NCBI RefSeq assembly: GCF_000219625.1
Contig: NC_018202.1
Location: 124,001 to 188,000, forward strand
Source: Zymoseptoria tritici IPO323
Lineage: Eukaryota; Ascomycota; Dothideomycetes; Mycosphaerellales; Mycosphaerellaceae
Length of the DNA: 64,000 nucleotides
Direction: 5' to 3'
The notes below the pieces were generated by a model that was not told the DNA's origin, made no database searches, and saw only the letters and a program-made list of their open reading frames with translations. How positions within the stretch are numbered: the first letter of the stretch is position 1; each line of letters begins with the position of its first letter. Made by a program: the position numbers and the translations under genes. Positions 40,871 through 52,314 of this stretch are shown one piece after another.

Positions 40871-41027
40871 ACACTGCCAGCGGGTATAGAACCGGTCCCT
40901 TACACACACTCTCTCTCCGAGCTCTTCTAACATGCCTCGCAGCTATTAGGGCGCGCCGATCTAGCTACGCTCTCAGCCTTGTTCGTCATCGGAAAAGCAA
41001 GCTGGTCAGCATCGCGTCTGTGGGAAA

Positions 41028-41273
41028 GTGAAGCATCGCGTTTGTTGGAAAGTGCAAATTGAACGGAAGAGAGCGGGAATCGAATCAAGCAGGAGGTCGA
41101 CAGGGATGAGACAGCTGGACGTCGCTAGTTCTTCCAAGACGAGCAAATGTTTTGGACTCTCCAAATTCTCCCAATTCTCCACAGAAGCCCTCATCCACAA
41201 AAGTCTTCAAGCCTCCTCCCAACGAGACCTCCTTCTCCTCCACAAAGGTCGTCATTTCTGCGAAGCCTGGTAG
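41028..41273 (+). CDS. hypothetical open frame, 81 codons
   Basis: It reads MRQLDVASSSKTSKCFGLSK and ALIHKSLQASSQRDLLLLHK, with balanced composition; the first codon is GTG. A short duplication of GCATCGCGT.TGT.GGAAAGTG lies at its start (41,011-41,057). Small helical protein or exon; unknown. Confidence 0.3.
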   Translation: MKHRVCWKVQIERKRAGIESSRRSTGMRQLDVASSSKTSKCFGLSKFSQFSTEALIHKSLQASSQRDLLLLHKGRHFCEAW

Positions 41274-41279
41274 AGTCGT

Positions 41280-41795
41280 GCATTGAGACGGTACTCATCG
41301 GCGTCGTCAACATATGCGTCTTTGAACTTCGTAGCGACAGGTTAGGGCTTTATAGGCGAGGTGTCCATGGGTTGTCCGGAAACAGCTGGGGCTCGGTGAA
41401 TGCCCGCCTGGCGTAGGATGGCGGCGCAAGCTCCGAGGCCGCGAGTGTGAGACTAAGAAGATACCGGCGAACCTCGACCGGAGGAGATGGCCAGGGACTG
41501 GGGAGCGAGAATACTCATTGACGACGCAGTGGGCAACGAGACCATTGCTGTTGGTACATGACCGGTATCTGCAGCACATTGAGGGTGCAATCGTAACACT
41601 TTAGGCGTGAGTGCCAGTCTCGGGTTCAATCAGCTAAGAGTGAGCCGTGCGAGTCACTCATACAAGAATGGGCTCGAGGGCAAAGAAGTAGGCCGGAACG
41701 AAATGGACTGCCATCTTTACCAAAAGTTATCAGACGAAAGCATTAACGATAACAGTTGAAATTCAATACCGCACGCAATCGCCACCCGCTGCACA
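41280..41795. other. no gene recognised
   Basis: Only short frames without motifs occur (41,307-41,579 minus is the longest). No repeat or RNA gene seen. Confidence 0.4.
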
Positions 41796-41797
41796 AG

Positions 41798-42280
41798 TCA
41801 ACATTTGAGCCTTCCACCTGAGGTCAAACATGTCTCTGCCTCGGGGCAATCATCCTCATCCTTACAGCTGCGCCCATATTCTTTCGCGCATGCAGTGTAT
41901 GAACCTTCTCGGCAAGAGCCCGTCCGTGGTACTCCTCTTCCGTCAAACCAATCCGACTCTTGGCTCGTCGCGGCGTAGTGTCCGGTTTGGTGCCGTGAAG
42001 TATCGCTGAGAATCGTTGCTGAGAATCGTCGCTAAGGACCAAGTCAGTCGGGAGCGTGCGAGAAACCACAGACAACAGGCCGCGATGGTGTGGAGGTTAT
42101 GGTCTACTCTCGTAGGAATGTCCGGCTCCAGTAGATGCCGACCAGTTTCGGGACGAAGGGGTTTGGAGCGGACATGGTGGAGAATGGCGCGGTGTGGTCG
42201 GATGGCGGTAGGCTCTGACGAGTCGTTCAGCTCGATCGTACGGAAGAAAGCAAGTCGTTTAAGTGACGTAAACCCTGAAG
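41798..42280 (-). pseudogene. hypothetical gene remnant with a possible six-cysteine C-terminus
   Basis: From 42,280 one minus frame reads FTSLKRLAFFRTIELNDSSE, RVDHNLHTIAACCLWFLARS and continues to about 41,945. Two frames are then open to the end. One gives EEEYHGRALAEKVHTLHARK, a helix. The other gives TGSCREGSYTACAKEYGRSC and KDEDDCPEAETCLTSGGRLK plus a final Cys before TGA at 41,798-41,800. Six Cys in the last 40 residues would fit a secreted fungal protein, but no signal peptide is seen and the frame is not proven. Confidence 0.35.
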
Positions 42281-42315
42281 CCTAAGGCAGGTATCGTCAA
42301 CTTTTTGTGGCCGTT

Positions 42316-42894
42316 TTAACTGGCAGCACCTGCAGCGAGGTAGGGTACTGCCACATTGCTTCCCGATGACTTACACCAAACCCAAAAGCAACGCCATGTA
42401 TTGTAGAGGTTCCGGGTCAGGTGTCGCCGTCGCAGGTGTTGTGAGGTATCGCTACTCTTGCTCTTGACGGCAACATCTGGAGACAGTGTCATGCCCTCAA
42501 TCTTGTCCTGTTCGCCTTCAAAGTCGCTAGCAGTCTGCTCTGGAGTGAGCTGCCCGGTCTAATTATCGCGGGAGGCAATGCTAGCCGTATCGTGATCGTC
42601 CGTGGAGATATCGGATAAGTCGTGGAGCATGTCGTATTAAGAGACTGCGAATGGCGCTCCAGATTCGGTTGGATTGTCCATCTTAGCTCTAGCTCCGAGA
42701 GTACTAAGAGCGGCAGGTGGTGTAGGAGATACTGGATAGTGGTAAGACGGATTGGAGGAGCCTCCGTGATCCAAATCACCGACTGACCGCGCACCTTCCT
42801 CGATGTTCTCATCATTACCGGCGTCAACGAATACGTCCGTATTGCCACCGCGACTACATTGACTGCTTCTCTGACTCTTCGTCTGCTCAACCAT
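42316..42894 (-). pseudogene. disordered acidic protein gene with two Gln-like stops
   Basis: ATG at 42,892-42,894 starts MVEQTKSQRSSQCSRGGNTD. The frame is open for 193 codons to TAA at 42,316, apart from TAA at 42,637-42,639 (after GAPFAVS) and TAG at 42,559-42,561 (after SRDN). Read past them it continues naturally (DMLHDLSDISTDDHDTASIA, then LTPEQTASDFEGEQDKIEGM). A GTAAGT donor near 42,375 suggests an intron before the end. Rich in Asp, Ser and Thr, so probably disordered; unknown role. Confidence 0.55.
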
Positions 42895-42904
42895 GCGCCT
42901 CACC

Positions 42905-43630
42905 GCTCTGTGGCCATCACAGAAATAACTTCTCCCACCGCTCGTACGGCGGCGACGGCGACTGAAGGGTTGAGAGCGCTGGTGCCATTGTCATTGTGCC
43001 AGGCGAGTCTCACCTGCACGTGTCCTGCGCTGCTTGGGGTGTGAAGGCGACTTGGGCGGACAACTCTGTGAGTGATTGCGATAGCAAGTCCGCTACGGCG
43101 GCAATCAAGAATCACTCCATTGCCGTTGTGGTTGTATCGTCCTTGATGTCTCGGATCTTGCGCTGCACATGTATTCTCCTACAAGAGATTCCCTGCCACA
43201 TTTCGCCGCGATCGTGCTCCATGCTCCATGCTCCTTGCAATGTCCTCCTGCGGTGAGGATAAGATCCAGAGGTGAGCCTTTCGATGAGATTCTGAGGTGA
43301 GGGTCTGAGATATCCTCTGCAACGGGATGGGGTCGAGGCTTGGAAGATGAAATCCAGGCGGGAGGACGGAGGAGGAGGAGTCGTGGCGGGAGGATGGAGA
43401 AGGATTCTCGGCGGAGAGATGCAGTCGAGAAGGGAGATGTTTGATTTCGCCCTTAAAGTTTTGCTGATTGTCGTTCAGCGCGAGGATCGATCGAGGGAGC
43501 GCATGTCATCCGGTAGTGGACCCTGAACTTCCGGCTCGGAGGCGCCGATGAGAAGTCAAAATCTCTATTTCCACCGCACACGATCCCACTTGACTATCTT
43601 ACGACGTTAACGACGGAAGCGACGACAAAT
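42905..43630. other. no gene recognised
   Basis: Short plus frames at 42,859-43,256 look like shadows. From 43,300 to 43,600 the plus strand is purine-rich (GGAGG-type), with no long frame. Confidence 0.35.
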
Positions 43631-43633
43631 TTC

Positions 43634-44790
43634 ATGTTCTCTGTCCTCGACGACTCCGTCCCTCAGCGCGAGCGCCAGCCTCTCGATGGCCGCGACGAGA
43701 CTCTGCATGGGAGCGCATCGGTGGACGGCAACTTCGCTGCCTGCGAGGCTGCTGCTCATCGGCACAGTTTGAGTCATGGATACGAGCTCGTGAAAGACTG
43801 TAAGAAGAGATACAATGGAGCAGAAGGGGCGCCAGACCGCCGAAGAAGCCCGACAAAGGGCACAAAGAAGCCAGGCTGCGCGTTCAGTGTGAGCTGACTT
43901 GTCGTGCTTCAAGGACAAGCTCGCCGAGAGCCAAGTACCCGAGCCTGGCTATGCGGACAACAACGCCGAGATCGACGGCGACTTCTCCGATGACGAATTC
44001 TACAAATGCTGGGCACGATATGGAACACGGCGCCGATGCGTATTGGCATGTCGGACCACCTGTTGCACACGACAAGAAAGCTGGGGTGAAGAGGAGATGA
44101 GCGAATCAAAGAAGAATGAGAGCTTGGTTAACAAGAGGAGAATGATGAGAGCCAGTGTCCTCCAACTGAACTTGGTCGAGGCGCAAACAATCGGGTGCTT
44201 TTAGATGAGGACTATTCTTCCGACGAGGACTTCCATCCCGCTCATCAATCAGGCCCTCAGGCAAGTTCGAGCGGAAGAGAAAGGACAGTACTTCGAAGGT
44301 GGATATGAGAGGATTATCGATACTCGCACAGTCCCCGGTAGAGCCTGCTGGAGAAGTGGCGCCTTTGATACTTCGGACCGGCGCAAAGAAGAAGCTTGCA
44401 GATCGAGACGTATCTGGAGAGCGAGCTATGAAGCCACCATCCCAAAACGACTTTACGTTCAGCCAGAGACCTGCTGCAGATCTGACTCGGTGCGAGAAAA
44501 ATTCTTGCTGCTGCGTAGAGCGAACGAGCTGGAAGTCTTGTGGCGGGAGCCGGGCTCAACCTCTGGTCTCGGTAATAGTCGTGCGGTGACTATTAAGCCA
44601 TGGACGGGGGAATGCAGGTGCCATGTCCATATCAGCAAAGGGCTTCGCTTTCGAGACCTTCTCCAACCCGTTCTCACCCGCCTTCGCATGGCTTCAACGC
44701 ACGCACGCAATCCTCGCTCCTGGGGGACAAAAAAAGCGGATTAGCCAAGCAAGCCCTCTACAACTCGATTCGTTGAATACCCCCTCCAGC
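43634..44790 (+). pseudogene. hypothetical gene remnant spread over three frames
   Basis: ATG at 43,634 starts MFSVLDDSVPQRERQPLDGR (87 codons). A second frame from 43,899 gives CFKDKLAESQVPEPGYADNN and an acidic GDFSDDEFYKC. A third from about 44,290 gives RGLSILAQSPVEPAGEVAPL, AKKKLADRDVSGERAMKPPS, a TGA, and SISAKGFAFETFSNPFSPAF to about 44,790. The order and composition fit one disordered nuclear-type protein of about 350 residues broken by indels or with unplaced introns. Unknown family. Confidence 0.4.
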
Positions 44791-44892
44791 AGTTGAGAAT
44801 AACTTTCAAAAAAAGCCAGACGACTCTCACAACAGTATCCTATATTGTGATCGAAAAATATACGTTGTTTTAGAGGGGTTTCGTAGTAGTAA

Positions 44893-47111
44893 ATGGACTG
44901 TGAAGCCGATCTTGCTTCTGCAGCTAATTCGCTTTTTCTGTTACCCAGGAGCCTCGCGGCTTCACAACGCAAGGACTCCACCCCTTGCTCGATCCTCATT
45001 CCGACCCTCAGAAAGCATTCGACGACCCCCTTGCCTCGCAACGCTCCACAATGCCTTCGAAGGTCCAGACCAAGGCTCACGCAAGAGCTTGTCGCCGCTA
45101 GTACACGCATCAAGAGATACAAGATTGGACTGGCTCGTGCCTAGGCAGTCCTTCCATCTTCACCACTAGCATCTCCGCTGGAGGATACAGCTACTAAGCT
45201 GCAGTACTTCGAGCCTCTCTCTCAAGAGCAGAAGGACCACTATTTGGCTGAACATCTGCTTCCGTTGTCGCCAACATAGCCACTCGAGCTTCCATAGCTC
45301 GTGCGCGAACATCGACTAGCGTGCGCGTTCACGAGAACCACAGTCGTCAACACCAGCGACCGCTTAGTCGTCTCAACTTCCGGCATCGCCAACTCCAGCG
45401 ACTGCTTAGTTATCGATACCCTCAGCAGTTCCAGCTTATTAACACCTCCGGCTTCTGCTCCGGCATCAAAGCCTCGCCGCTCTAACGCTTCACCGACCGG
45501 TCGCACTACTTTGAAGTCTCAGCTGGCTGCGCCGACTTCTTAATTTACCGCTCTCGAAGATCAGCTCGTTGCGAAGGCAGTCCTGCCTTCCAAGACTCCA
45601 ATGCTCGATAACATTCGACAACGGCTGGATGCCATCCTTCCGCCAGCTCCACCAGTGCCAGTCGACGCCTCTCCGAGCCTTCCACCGACTTCGTCACCAG
45701 CCGCGGTTTCAACTCCACCAGTTGCGGTCTTACCGGATGTCGCTCCCTCGAGCACTCCACCATTGGTCACCGTCTCACCGAGCGCCGTTCTACTAGCGGC
45801 CGCTCGACCTGCACGAACTCTCCGCTCTCGACAACGCACTAACCCTAAGCACCTCCAAGCCCTCGCTCTGTCTATCACTTCTGCCGGTCGACAGCGCTCG
45901 ATCATGCCACCAGGCTACAAGCCAAACTAGACACGCTTATCACCCACCACACAGCCGTCATAGGCAACACGGCACCACAGTCTCCTCGTCCACGGACAGG
46001 AGCACCCTTCAGGATGACATCTCCCTTGAAACAACACCGACACTGATCTACCTGTGTATGTCCAACGTCTCGAGAATACACCGTCACCGAACGCGCACAC
46101 GAGCGCTGACCACACCGACATCCGCAGCTCCATCAACGACTGCGCTGGACTCCGTCTTCACCGCACGCACGACCGCCCCATCGATCCAACGCACGCGAAC
46201 GCCTCTATCGGTACCGACAGCAGCCGAATCTGCTTCAACAACTTCTCGCAAGATAGCGCACTCAAACGCTCATGACCACTCTCAACCGCAGCTCCTTTAC
46301 GATTGCGCTGAATTACATCCTCCACAACATCTGTAGCTCTATTACGACTGCGCCGGATTTACGACTTCACCGTTAGTCTAGGATTTACGACTTCACCGTC
46401 AGTCATTTCTACGACTACGCGGACACCGTCCCTTATCAATTGCGCGACTACTAGCTTCACGGCTCCGCACGACCGCACGACCGCTTTACCCTACGTAAGC
46501 ACCTCTACTAGCGACGACCGCTCTACTAGCGACGAACGCGCCATTACTAGCGCCTTAAAAGCCTCGAACCCCTTCGCTTACGCCAGCGCATTAACCTCGA
46601 CAGCTTCACACGCTCGCTGCCATCCTTACTAAACAGAAGCAAGAGCAGCATAACCAACAACACCGCGGTTTTACTACATCCGCTCCCTCTTCGCTCTCAT
46701 TATTGTCGCCGACTTCGTCTTACCTTCTACCCTGAACATGCCGACGACATCTACTTGTCTTTGAAGCTAAAAGAGCTTCGGAGCATTCCTCCTCTTACGC
46801 CGAAGGCCTCCCCTTCGTCCCCCGCCGCATCGACTACTCCCGTAAACACGATATCGGCTACCTTCCCTCTAAGGGCATAGTCGGCTACATTTTTAACGCC
46901 TCCCCTCGCCGCTTACCTTAACTCCAACCCTAATCTATAAGAGGCAGATAAGTCCTTCCTCCGCAGGCGAAGTCGAAAGCTACTAGAGCCGCTGGTCGGT
47001 CGTACATTTAAGACATGCGAAGTATTTTCGAGGCTATCACTCGGCGGCGAGGAGAGCATTTAAGGTCGTGCGATCGAGACTAGCATGGCAGACATAGCAT
47101 TATCCTGCTAA
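44893..47111 (+). pseudogene. long Ser/Thr/Pro-rich gene remnant with repeated stops
   Basis: Frame 1 is open from ATG 44,893 to 45,930 (346 codons) apart from four or five TAG/TAA. One is TAA at 45,541-45,543 between LAAPTS and FTALEDQLVAKAVLPSKTPM. Segments include LEDTATKLQYFEPLSQEQKD (helical) and IRQRLDAILPPAPPVPVDAS (Pro-rich). Similar Ser/Thr-rich sequence continues to about 46,600, and a last part in another frame (YLSLKLKELRSIPPLTPKAS, LLEPLVGRTFKTCEVFSRLS) ends at TAA 47,109-47,111. Many stops are at Gln-like positions. Possibly a large disordered protein; unknown. Confidence 0.4.
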
Positions 47112-47114
47112 ATT

Positions 47115-47950
47115 CCTCCTTTGCTGCGATGAAAGTATCCTATGTCTGACCCGTCTAACTGCTGCATTCTTCTGACACTCTTTTTATCCCTTGTATGTCT
47201 TGAGCGACCTGACGAAGTTGTAGACGGGAGTACAGGCATACCTAACGCAGGAGTTGAGGTGTTGTCCGGAATCTTGCCTGTAAGATGAAGTTAACATGGC
47301 AACGACACACTTCGTGCGGACAAGTTAGGTCTCAGTAGACTATCGGATAATGTGGTGGTCGGGTTGCGCGTGCGGACCTCGCGATGCAAGGGTAGGAGGC
47401 ACAATGCCTGCATTTTGACATACGGTAGCGGGAGATGCGGTTCATAGACGATATTAACACAGGTTGCATGCCGACACCTACTTGCCGTCGAACTATTGCA
47501 TACAACGGAAACATGCCTAGCTTAAGGAAAGCGGTCTATTGCAACTCGGAAGGCTGTAGGTATGTTTCCCGTATTGGCTGACGTCTGTCAGGATGAGCGA
47601 CATGGGGTTGATCCGTCCTCCAAACAGGTTCGCGTGCTGGGTCTTCTCCCGCCAGAGTGTTCAGAGGCGACCGGCAAGCAAACAGCAGCAATGAAACACG
47701 TATGTAGTATGCCGGCACCTTGGGCACAGCACCACAAACGCGCCACGGCCTGTCAAAAGGTCCGTCTTCCCAGGCGGAATCTTCTCCTTTCTCCATTCTC
47801 CGTGCAGTATAGCCTAGTACCCGCCAGAGCACCTTCGTTCATCAGAACTGCCCATTCAACTTTACCAACGACATCTCAAAAATGGAAGCTCTAGCGTAAG
47901 GTGGCCCTGAGAAGCGACAGACCAGCGAATCAACTGATCGACGTACTCCA
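47115..47950. other. no confident gene
   Basis: There are short frames on both strands (47,562-47,894 plus, 110 codons; 47,536-47,832 minus). No motif, intron or repeat that I can support. Confidence 0.35.
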
Positions 47951-47953
47951 GAC

Positions 47954-49300
47954 ATGACGATGGCCGCCTCCAAGCAGGAACAACTCTACGAGGAAATTCT
48001 CCATTCGGAAGGTCGGTCTTCTTGCATTACAGCGAGGTCTCTGATGCTACCTCGGATACACTACCGCCTGGATCATCGCGAGCCTCGAGTAGCGAAGCTG
48101 AAGAAGGAGCCGTGACTACAGCCTTGTAGCAGCAGATTGCCGCGCTGGACGGTGCGTGGCTCGATACTAAGGAAGCTCTGGCCGAGGAGACTCTGGCCGA
48201 GGAGCGGGAGACTGTCCGTCGAATCGATCTCTGGAAGGATTAGTTCTGCATGGGCAAAATGGGCTGCACGTCGAAGACCTTGCCAGCCAGCGAGCCATTG
48301 TGGAGGCGCAGCAGACAACCATTCGTCTGCGGGCCGATTTGGTGGAGGTGCAGCGGGTGGACGATCTTCAGCAGGCCGCGAATACCCACGCAACGGAGAT
48401 GTTCAACGCGGTGTGCGCGGAGAAAGATGTCCTCCAAGCTAGATTGGCGAAGTCGGAACAGGCGCCTATGACGATGGATCAAGCGATTTCTCTTCCCTTT
48501 GATGGTGTGGCAACAATCCTCGACTGGAACAACATGCCCTCCACGCTAGATTGATGGAGATGATCGAGGCGTACATTGCGATGATTGATAGGCCTTCTTT
48601 CTCGTTCTACAGCCGTGGCAGCGCCTCATCCGAGCCTGAGGATGAGGGTGGCCGGAAGCGCGAATCCGAACTGATGAGCTCCGACAATGGGCGCGATGTG
48701 CCGTTACAGACGGCGCAGAAGGATGCTCTCGCCGGCATAAAGAAGGGAATCAAGCGGTTGCAGGCCAGAGCCGCTTCGGGAGACCGCTCGACCAGGCAGA
48801 CGGCGCTACAACAGCGGAAACTTGCGCTTATCAAAGGAAAATGAAGAAATTCGACATGTCACTGCCCGAGCTCATTCGCACGTGCTGTGAAGACTCGATG
48901 GTGAATGTGTCCCGCGGCGAGGCTGACGGAATTGTTGCCTCTTAGTACATCGCAGGATGGATGAAGAGTCTGCACTCAAGCATGGCAATGCCGGGAAGAT
49001 AGCTTTCTCTTCTCCAGATGCTCTTCGTGGATAAATGGCAAAGGCTGTACAAGGGCGATCTAGCAGATCGCAGGGCTCACATAGCGAGCGAAGGGCGGGC
49101 GAAGTGGTTGGAAAGCGCACAGATGGGGACGAGGATAGGGATAAGGACGAGGATAAGGACGAGGAGGATGGTGACGATATTGAGATCAGGATGAGGTTTG
49201 CGGACGCAGCGAATGACGGCTCAGGATGAGTACTTAATAAAGGCATTTCACCCGCTGGCCGAGCAACTGATGCTTATATGCGAGGCGCTGCAATTTACGG
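47954..49300 (+). pseudogene. coiled-coil protein gene broken by frameshifts and Gln-like stops
   Basis: ATG at 47,954 starts MTMAASKQEQLYEEILHSE. Later segments, in successive frames, are DATSDTLPPGSSRASSSEAE, then TAG (48,127-48,129) before QQIAALDGAWLDTKEALAEE. Next come RLRADLVEVQRVDDLQQAAN, then IEAYIAMIDRPSFSFYSRGS and GIKKGIKRLQARAASGDRST. From ATG 48,841 follows KKFDMSLPELIRTCCEDSMV with two more TAGs. Together they make about 430 residues of mostly coiled coil with an acidic tail near 49,130-49,220. At least three frame changes and four stops. Unknown family. Confidence 0.5.
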
Positions 49301-50130
49301 AATGCGGTTGATGATCTGCTTAAAGTCGATGGACTGCTCACGGTCCATAAAGAGGAAGTAGATATTCTGTTCACGGGAGTGCCAGAGCTAGTGTTAGATG
49401 GCCGCGACTTAGTAACGAGCGAGTTTAGACAACGACTCAAGGGAGGTGTTGTTAGACATTCTGGAGGAGCTCGTGTTAGTCGGGAAAAGTAAGCTTGGGG
49501 GTGCAATACAATATGCACCTCATGCTCAGAAATTCGCGTGGTCTTGCAGACAAAAGCTATAGTACCCCTCTCCGTCTTGGTCTTGCAAGACGGCTCGGCG
49601 GATGCCATCAAGTACCTACACAAGCTCGCCTTAATTATTACAAATATTGTCTTTGGGTTTGTCGTTCGCTCGAATGGCTCCGACTGCTTCAGCTCGGTCG
49701 CATATTTGCCGGCGGTACGATCGATATCGCCGTCTCGGTCGGACATGGTGGATCTGGTGGCAGAGATTGCTAGGGGGAGATGATGGAAGTAGAGCGTGCT
49801 GAACGGCCAAGCAAGAAATGGGCTGGACTGTACTTCAGTGTCCTCGGCCTGAGCTTGGCCAAGAAGGATGTGAGCACGGTTGTACTCGCGAAGGGATTCG
49901 GTTGGTCCGTAGGTAAGGCGCTCGAGCTCTGCGAGCAAATCGGTAGGTTGTTCGTCGTCGGTCCCTAGCAGTCTAAGAAGATCTTCTGAGCGGCCTTCCA
50001 GTCTTCGTCGGTCGGGTCATCGTTGTCAAGCAATTCCTTCCACTTCTGGCTGTTCTTCGCCCAAGCGATGAATTGGAAGCCACCGAGTCCAGCGTTGAGC
50101 TCCTGGATCAGAGCCTATGGCTCCGGGGTG
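49234..50130 (-). pseudogene. LTR-retrotransposon gag-like remnant
   Basis: On the minus strand, one frame near 50,110-49,980 reads ALIQELNAGLGGFQFIAWAK and KELLDNDDPTDEDWKAAQKI with stops. The next (49,938 on) reads LLAELERLTYGPTESLREYN then RAHILLGQAQAED. The W-rich start followed by L..L....ESL.EY..R...L resembles copia gag (UBN2-type) proteins. The 234-codon frame then runs to 49,234 with lower confidence. No protease or RT is found beside it, so this is a fragment. The family call is inference from pattern only. Confidence 0.4.
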
Positions 50131-50478
50131 TTGCGGCGGCGGAATCTACCCTAAGTACGGGTTATTGCCGTATAGGAGATGGCAAGACCAGCTTCCGAAG
50201 CATACCTTGATCGGTAGCGCCGTCTTCATGGCAATCCTTCGTACAAGTAACCGAGGATTTGAACCGTATCGGGGATAGAGTGGTGCGAGCTGCGTTGAGG
50301 TCACCAGGAGAAGAGCGCACAAAAGGTGACTTTGCTCACTATCGTGACCGTGAGGCATCAACGACTTGCCGGGTCCGAATCGAACATGGCTCCGCCTGTA
50401 TATTCTGCTCAGTACATCGTGCCATCATAACACAATAATCTTTGCAACCTATTTCTTCCCATATCATGCTATGACTAT

Positions 50479-50940
50479 ATGCTCCTCTCCTCCAGAACTG
50501 CTCTTGCCAAATGCCGTCGCAATATGCTCTTTGGACGTCTACTGTGTGCTCAAATATCATTCTCCTTCGTCCAGACTCTTGTTCTCCGCCGTCTGATCGT
50601 AAGGCGTGCTGCTAGCGTAATGTGGTCGTCGAAACGTGAAAATCCGCAGTCCATCCTGCGGAGGGGTAGCTCGTGGGATCGCGTAGTTGGCGTCGATGAC
50701 ATCCTATCGGAGGATGTGGCGAGAGGTTGATCGGCAAACGTAGGCGACGACGCGGTGTCTGAAGCTTGCCAGAGTTGTGGAGCCCAGGTGAAGTGGACAC
50801 GGAGTGGAACGAGGCGGTGCAGCTAATATTATGGGCATAAAGTGGTCGAGGGAAGTGACCAGTACGGACGCGACGCCGTAATGGCGCAAGCTGAGGTAAT
50901 GCGCATTTTAAGAGCTCGTATGAAGGATTGTACAGTAAAT
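50479..50940 (+). pseudogene. hypothetical gene remnant
   Basis: Frame 1 is open from 50,479 to a TGA at 50,728 (SSKRENPQSILRRGSSWDRV, VGVDDILSEDVARG). The same frame then reads NVGDDAVSEACQSCGAQVKW, a TAA, and GRDAVMAQAEVMRILRARMK to a stop at about 50,941. Two internal stops; acidic then helical. No start codon is certain. Unknown. Confidence 0.35.
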
Positions 50941-50944
50941 TGAA

Positions 50945-51310
50945 TCGTCGTTGGTTGTTTGGGGCCTAGGATGATGTCGCGCTCGGATCATCTCCACCCC
51001 CGCGGAGCTAGTCTAGCACTAGCGGCCGATCAGGTGCAAGCCCCCGATGGGGCTTAGCGGAGAAACTGAGGGGAACGCGACGCGATGACATTCTACCCGG
51101 CTGGACCGTATCTATGCGAAGGAGATGGCGCCAACTCCTTAGAAGTGGCGATGATTGGAAAGCTACTATGATACCCAACACAATCTGGCTGAAGACAGTG
51201 CATTCGATTATTGATGGCTCCAGATTACGCTCCGTCCACCCCTTCCCAACGACTTATCAAGTTCAAGTACTGCCGCACGCACCAATTCACATCCTCAGCG
51301 ATAGTGCACT
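50945..51310. other. no gene recognised
   Basis: Intergenic, downstream of the stop of the minus-strand gene ending at 51,313. A 179-codon plus frame (51,211-51,750) begins here but overlaps that gene and is taken as its shadow. Confidence 0.35.
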
Positions 51311-51312
51311 CA

Positions 51313-52312
51313 TTACTCCATAGAGTCAATGGTCCCAACATCCCCAAGAACTGCGCTCGCAATTTCCCGCTCAACATCCCCGCCCAGCCCGGCCTTTTGA
51401 AACACCAGCATGATCTCGACCATCGCAACCAGTCGTGTAAGCAGCTGGTGTTGCCGAGCGAGTACATCTTCCGACATGCTCTTTACCTAGTGCTGTTTTC
51501 CCAGAAGATCTCGGTCAATCAAGCTCCACAGCGACTTCATATCAGAGTAATTCGTCATCGTTGGGACACGGCCCGCCAAAGAAGCGGAGCGATAGAAGAC
51601 CGGCTCTTCGTGCTTGACCGCACCGTAGTTGGAGCACCCGGCGAGGAAAAGCATAACGCAGACGCAGATAACCACACGCTTCACGAGTGTTGGGGTGATC
51701 GTATTCTTCTCCTTCTTGTGAGGTCCGCTGGCAGACTCAATCGTATGTAAGTGACGGCTATGATTCTCTCCTTGCTCCTCGGGTGGCGAAATGTCTCGAC
51801 AAAGCTCCGACTGCTGCTGCTGCGGATGGGCGGGCCCAGAGTCCAGGGACTAGGCTCGCTTTGTGGCTGTATCGTCTCGCTCGAACTTGGACCTCTTGCG
51901 TTGAAATTCCTCGGACATAGCACCCTTGCTAGGAGCAGAAGCAGCATCTCCAAGATAAACCTGAAGTCGACGTACCTTCTTGCCTCACGCAGAGAAGCTT
52001 CATAGTGCACTCTCCTTCTGATATAGAGACGCATCTTTATCCTCCAAAGCATTGTCTTGCTCCGCTATCGCACTCTTCTCCGTATCTTGCTCCGCTACCG
52101 CCCTCTCCTCCAAAGCAGTCTCTCGCTCCGCTACCGCCCTCTCCTCGCAATTTCTCAACGATCTGCCATTCGTCAAAGTCATCCATTTCGCCGGCTCCTC
52201 TGGGTCGTTAATAAAAGATATGCGCCGTCTCTAAATTTGTTGGGTCGCCTGAGAAGACGTCGAAGAACGACACCCGTCTTGGACGCCTCTAGTTGCGTGT
52301 GAAGTAATCCAT
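51313..52312 (-). pseudogene. coiled-coil, single-membrane-helix protein gene with frameshifts
   Basis: ATG at 52,310-52,312 starts MDYFTRN, TAG, RRPRRVSFFDVFSGDPTNLE. After frame changes come INDPEEPAK, MDDFDEWQIVEKL, and a heptad repeat EERAVAERETALEERAVAEQ with DNALEDKDASLYQKES. One frame then runs unbroken from about 51,960 except for a TAG: GDAASAPSKGAMSEEFQRKR, PQQQQSELCRDISPPEEQGE, a membrane helix VVICVCVMLFLAGC, then TMTNYSDMKSLWSLIDRDLL, a TAG, and VLARQHQLLTRLVAMVEIML to TAA 51,313. About 330 codons: N-terminal coiled coil, disordered linker, one membrane helix. Unknown family. Confidence 0.5.
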
Positions 52313-52314
52313 TG

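Noticed and set aside
50225..50330. tRNA-like T-arm string (GGTTCAAATCC on the minus strand)
   Set aside because: The flanking bases cannot form a T-stem or acceptor stem, and no anticodon arm lies at the right distance.
50355..50400. Second tRNA-like string (TTCGATTC on the minus strand)
   Set aside because: The five bases on each side are not complementary and no cloverleaf can be drawn.
51487..51684. Apparent bacterial-type lipoprotein signal (MKRVVICVCVMLFLAGC)
   Set aside because: The first codon is GTG and the frame continues upstream through a disordered region for about 90 codons, so this is an internal membrane helix of a longer eukaryotic protein, not a lipobox.
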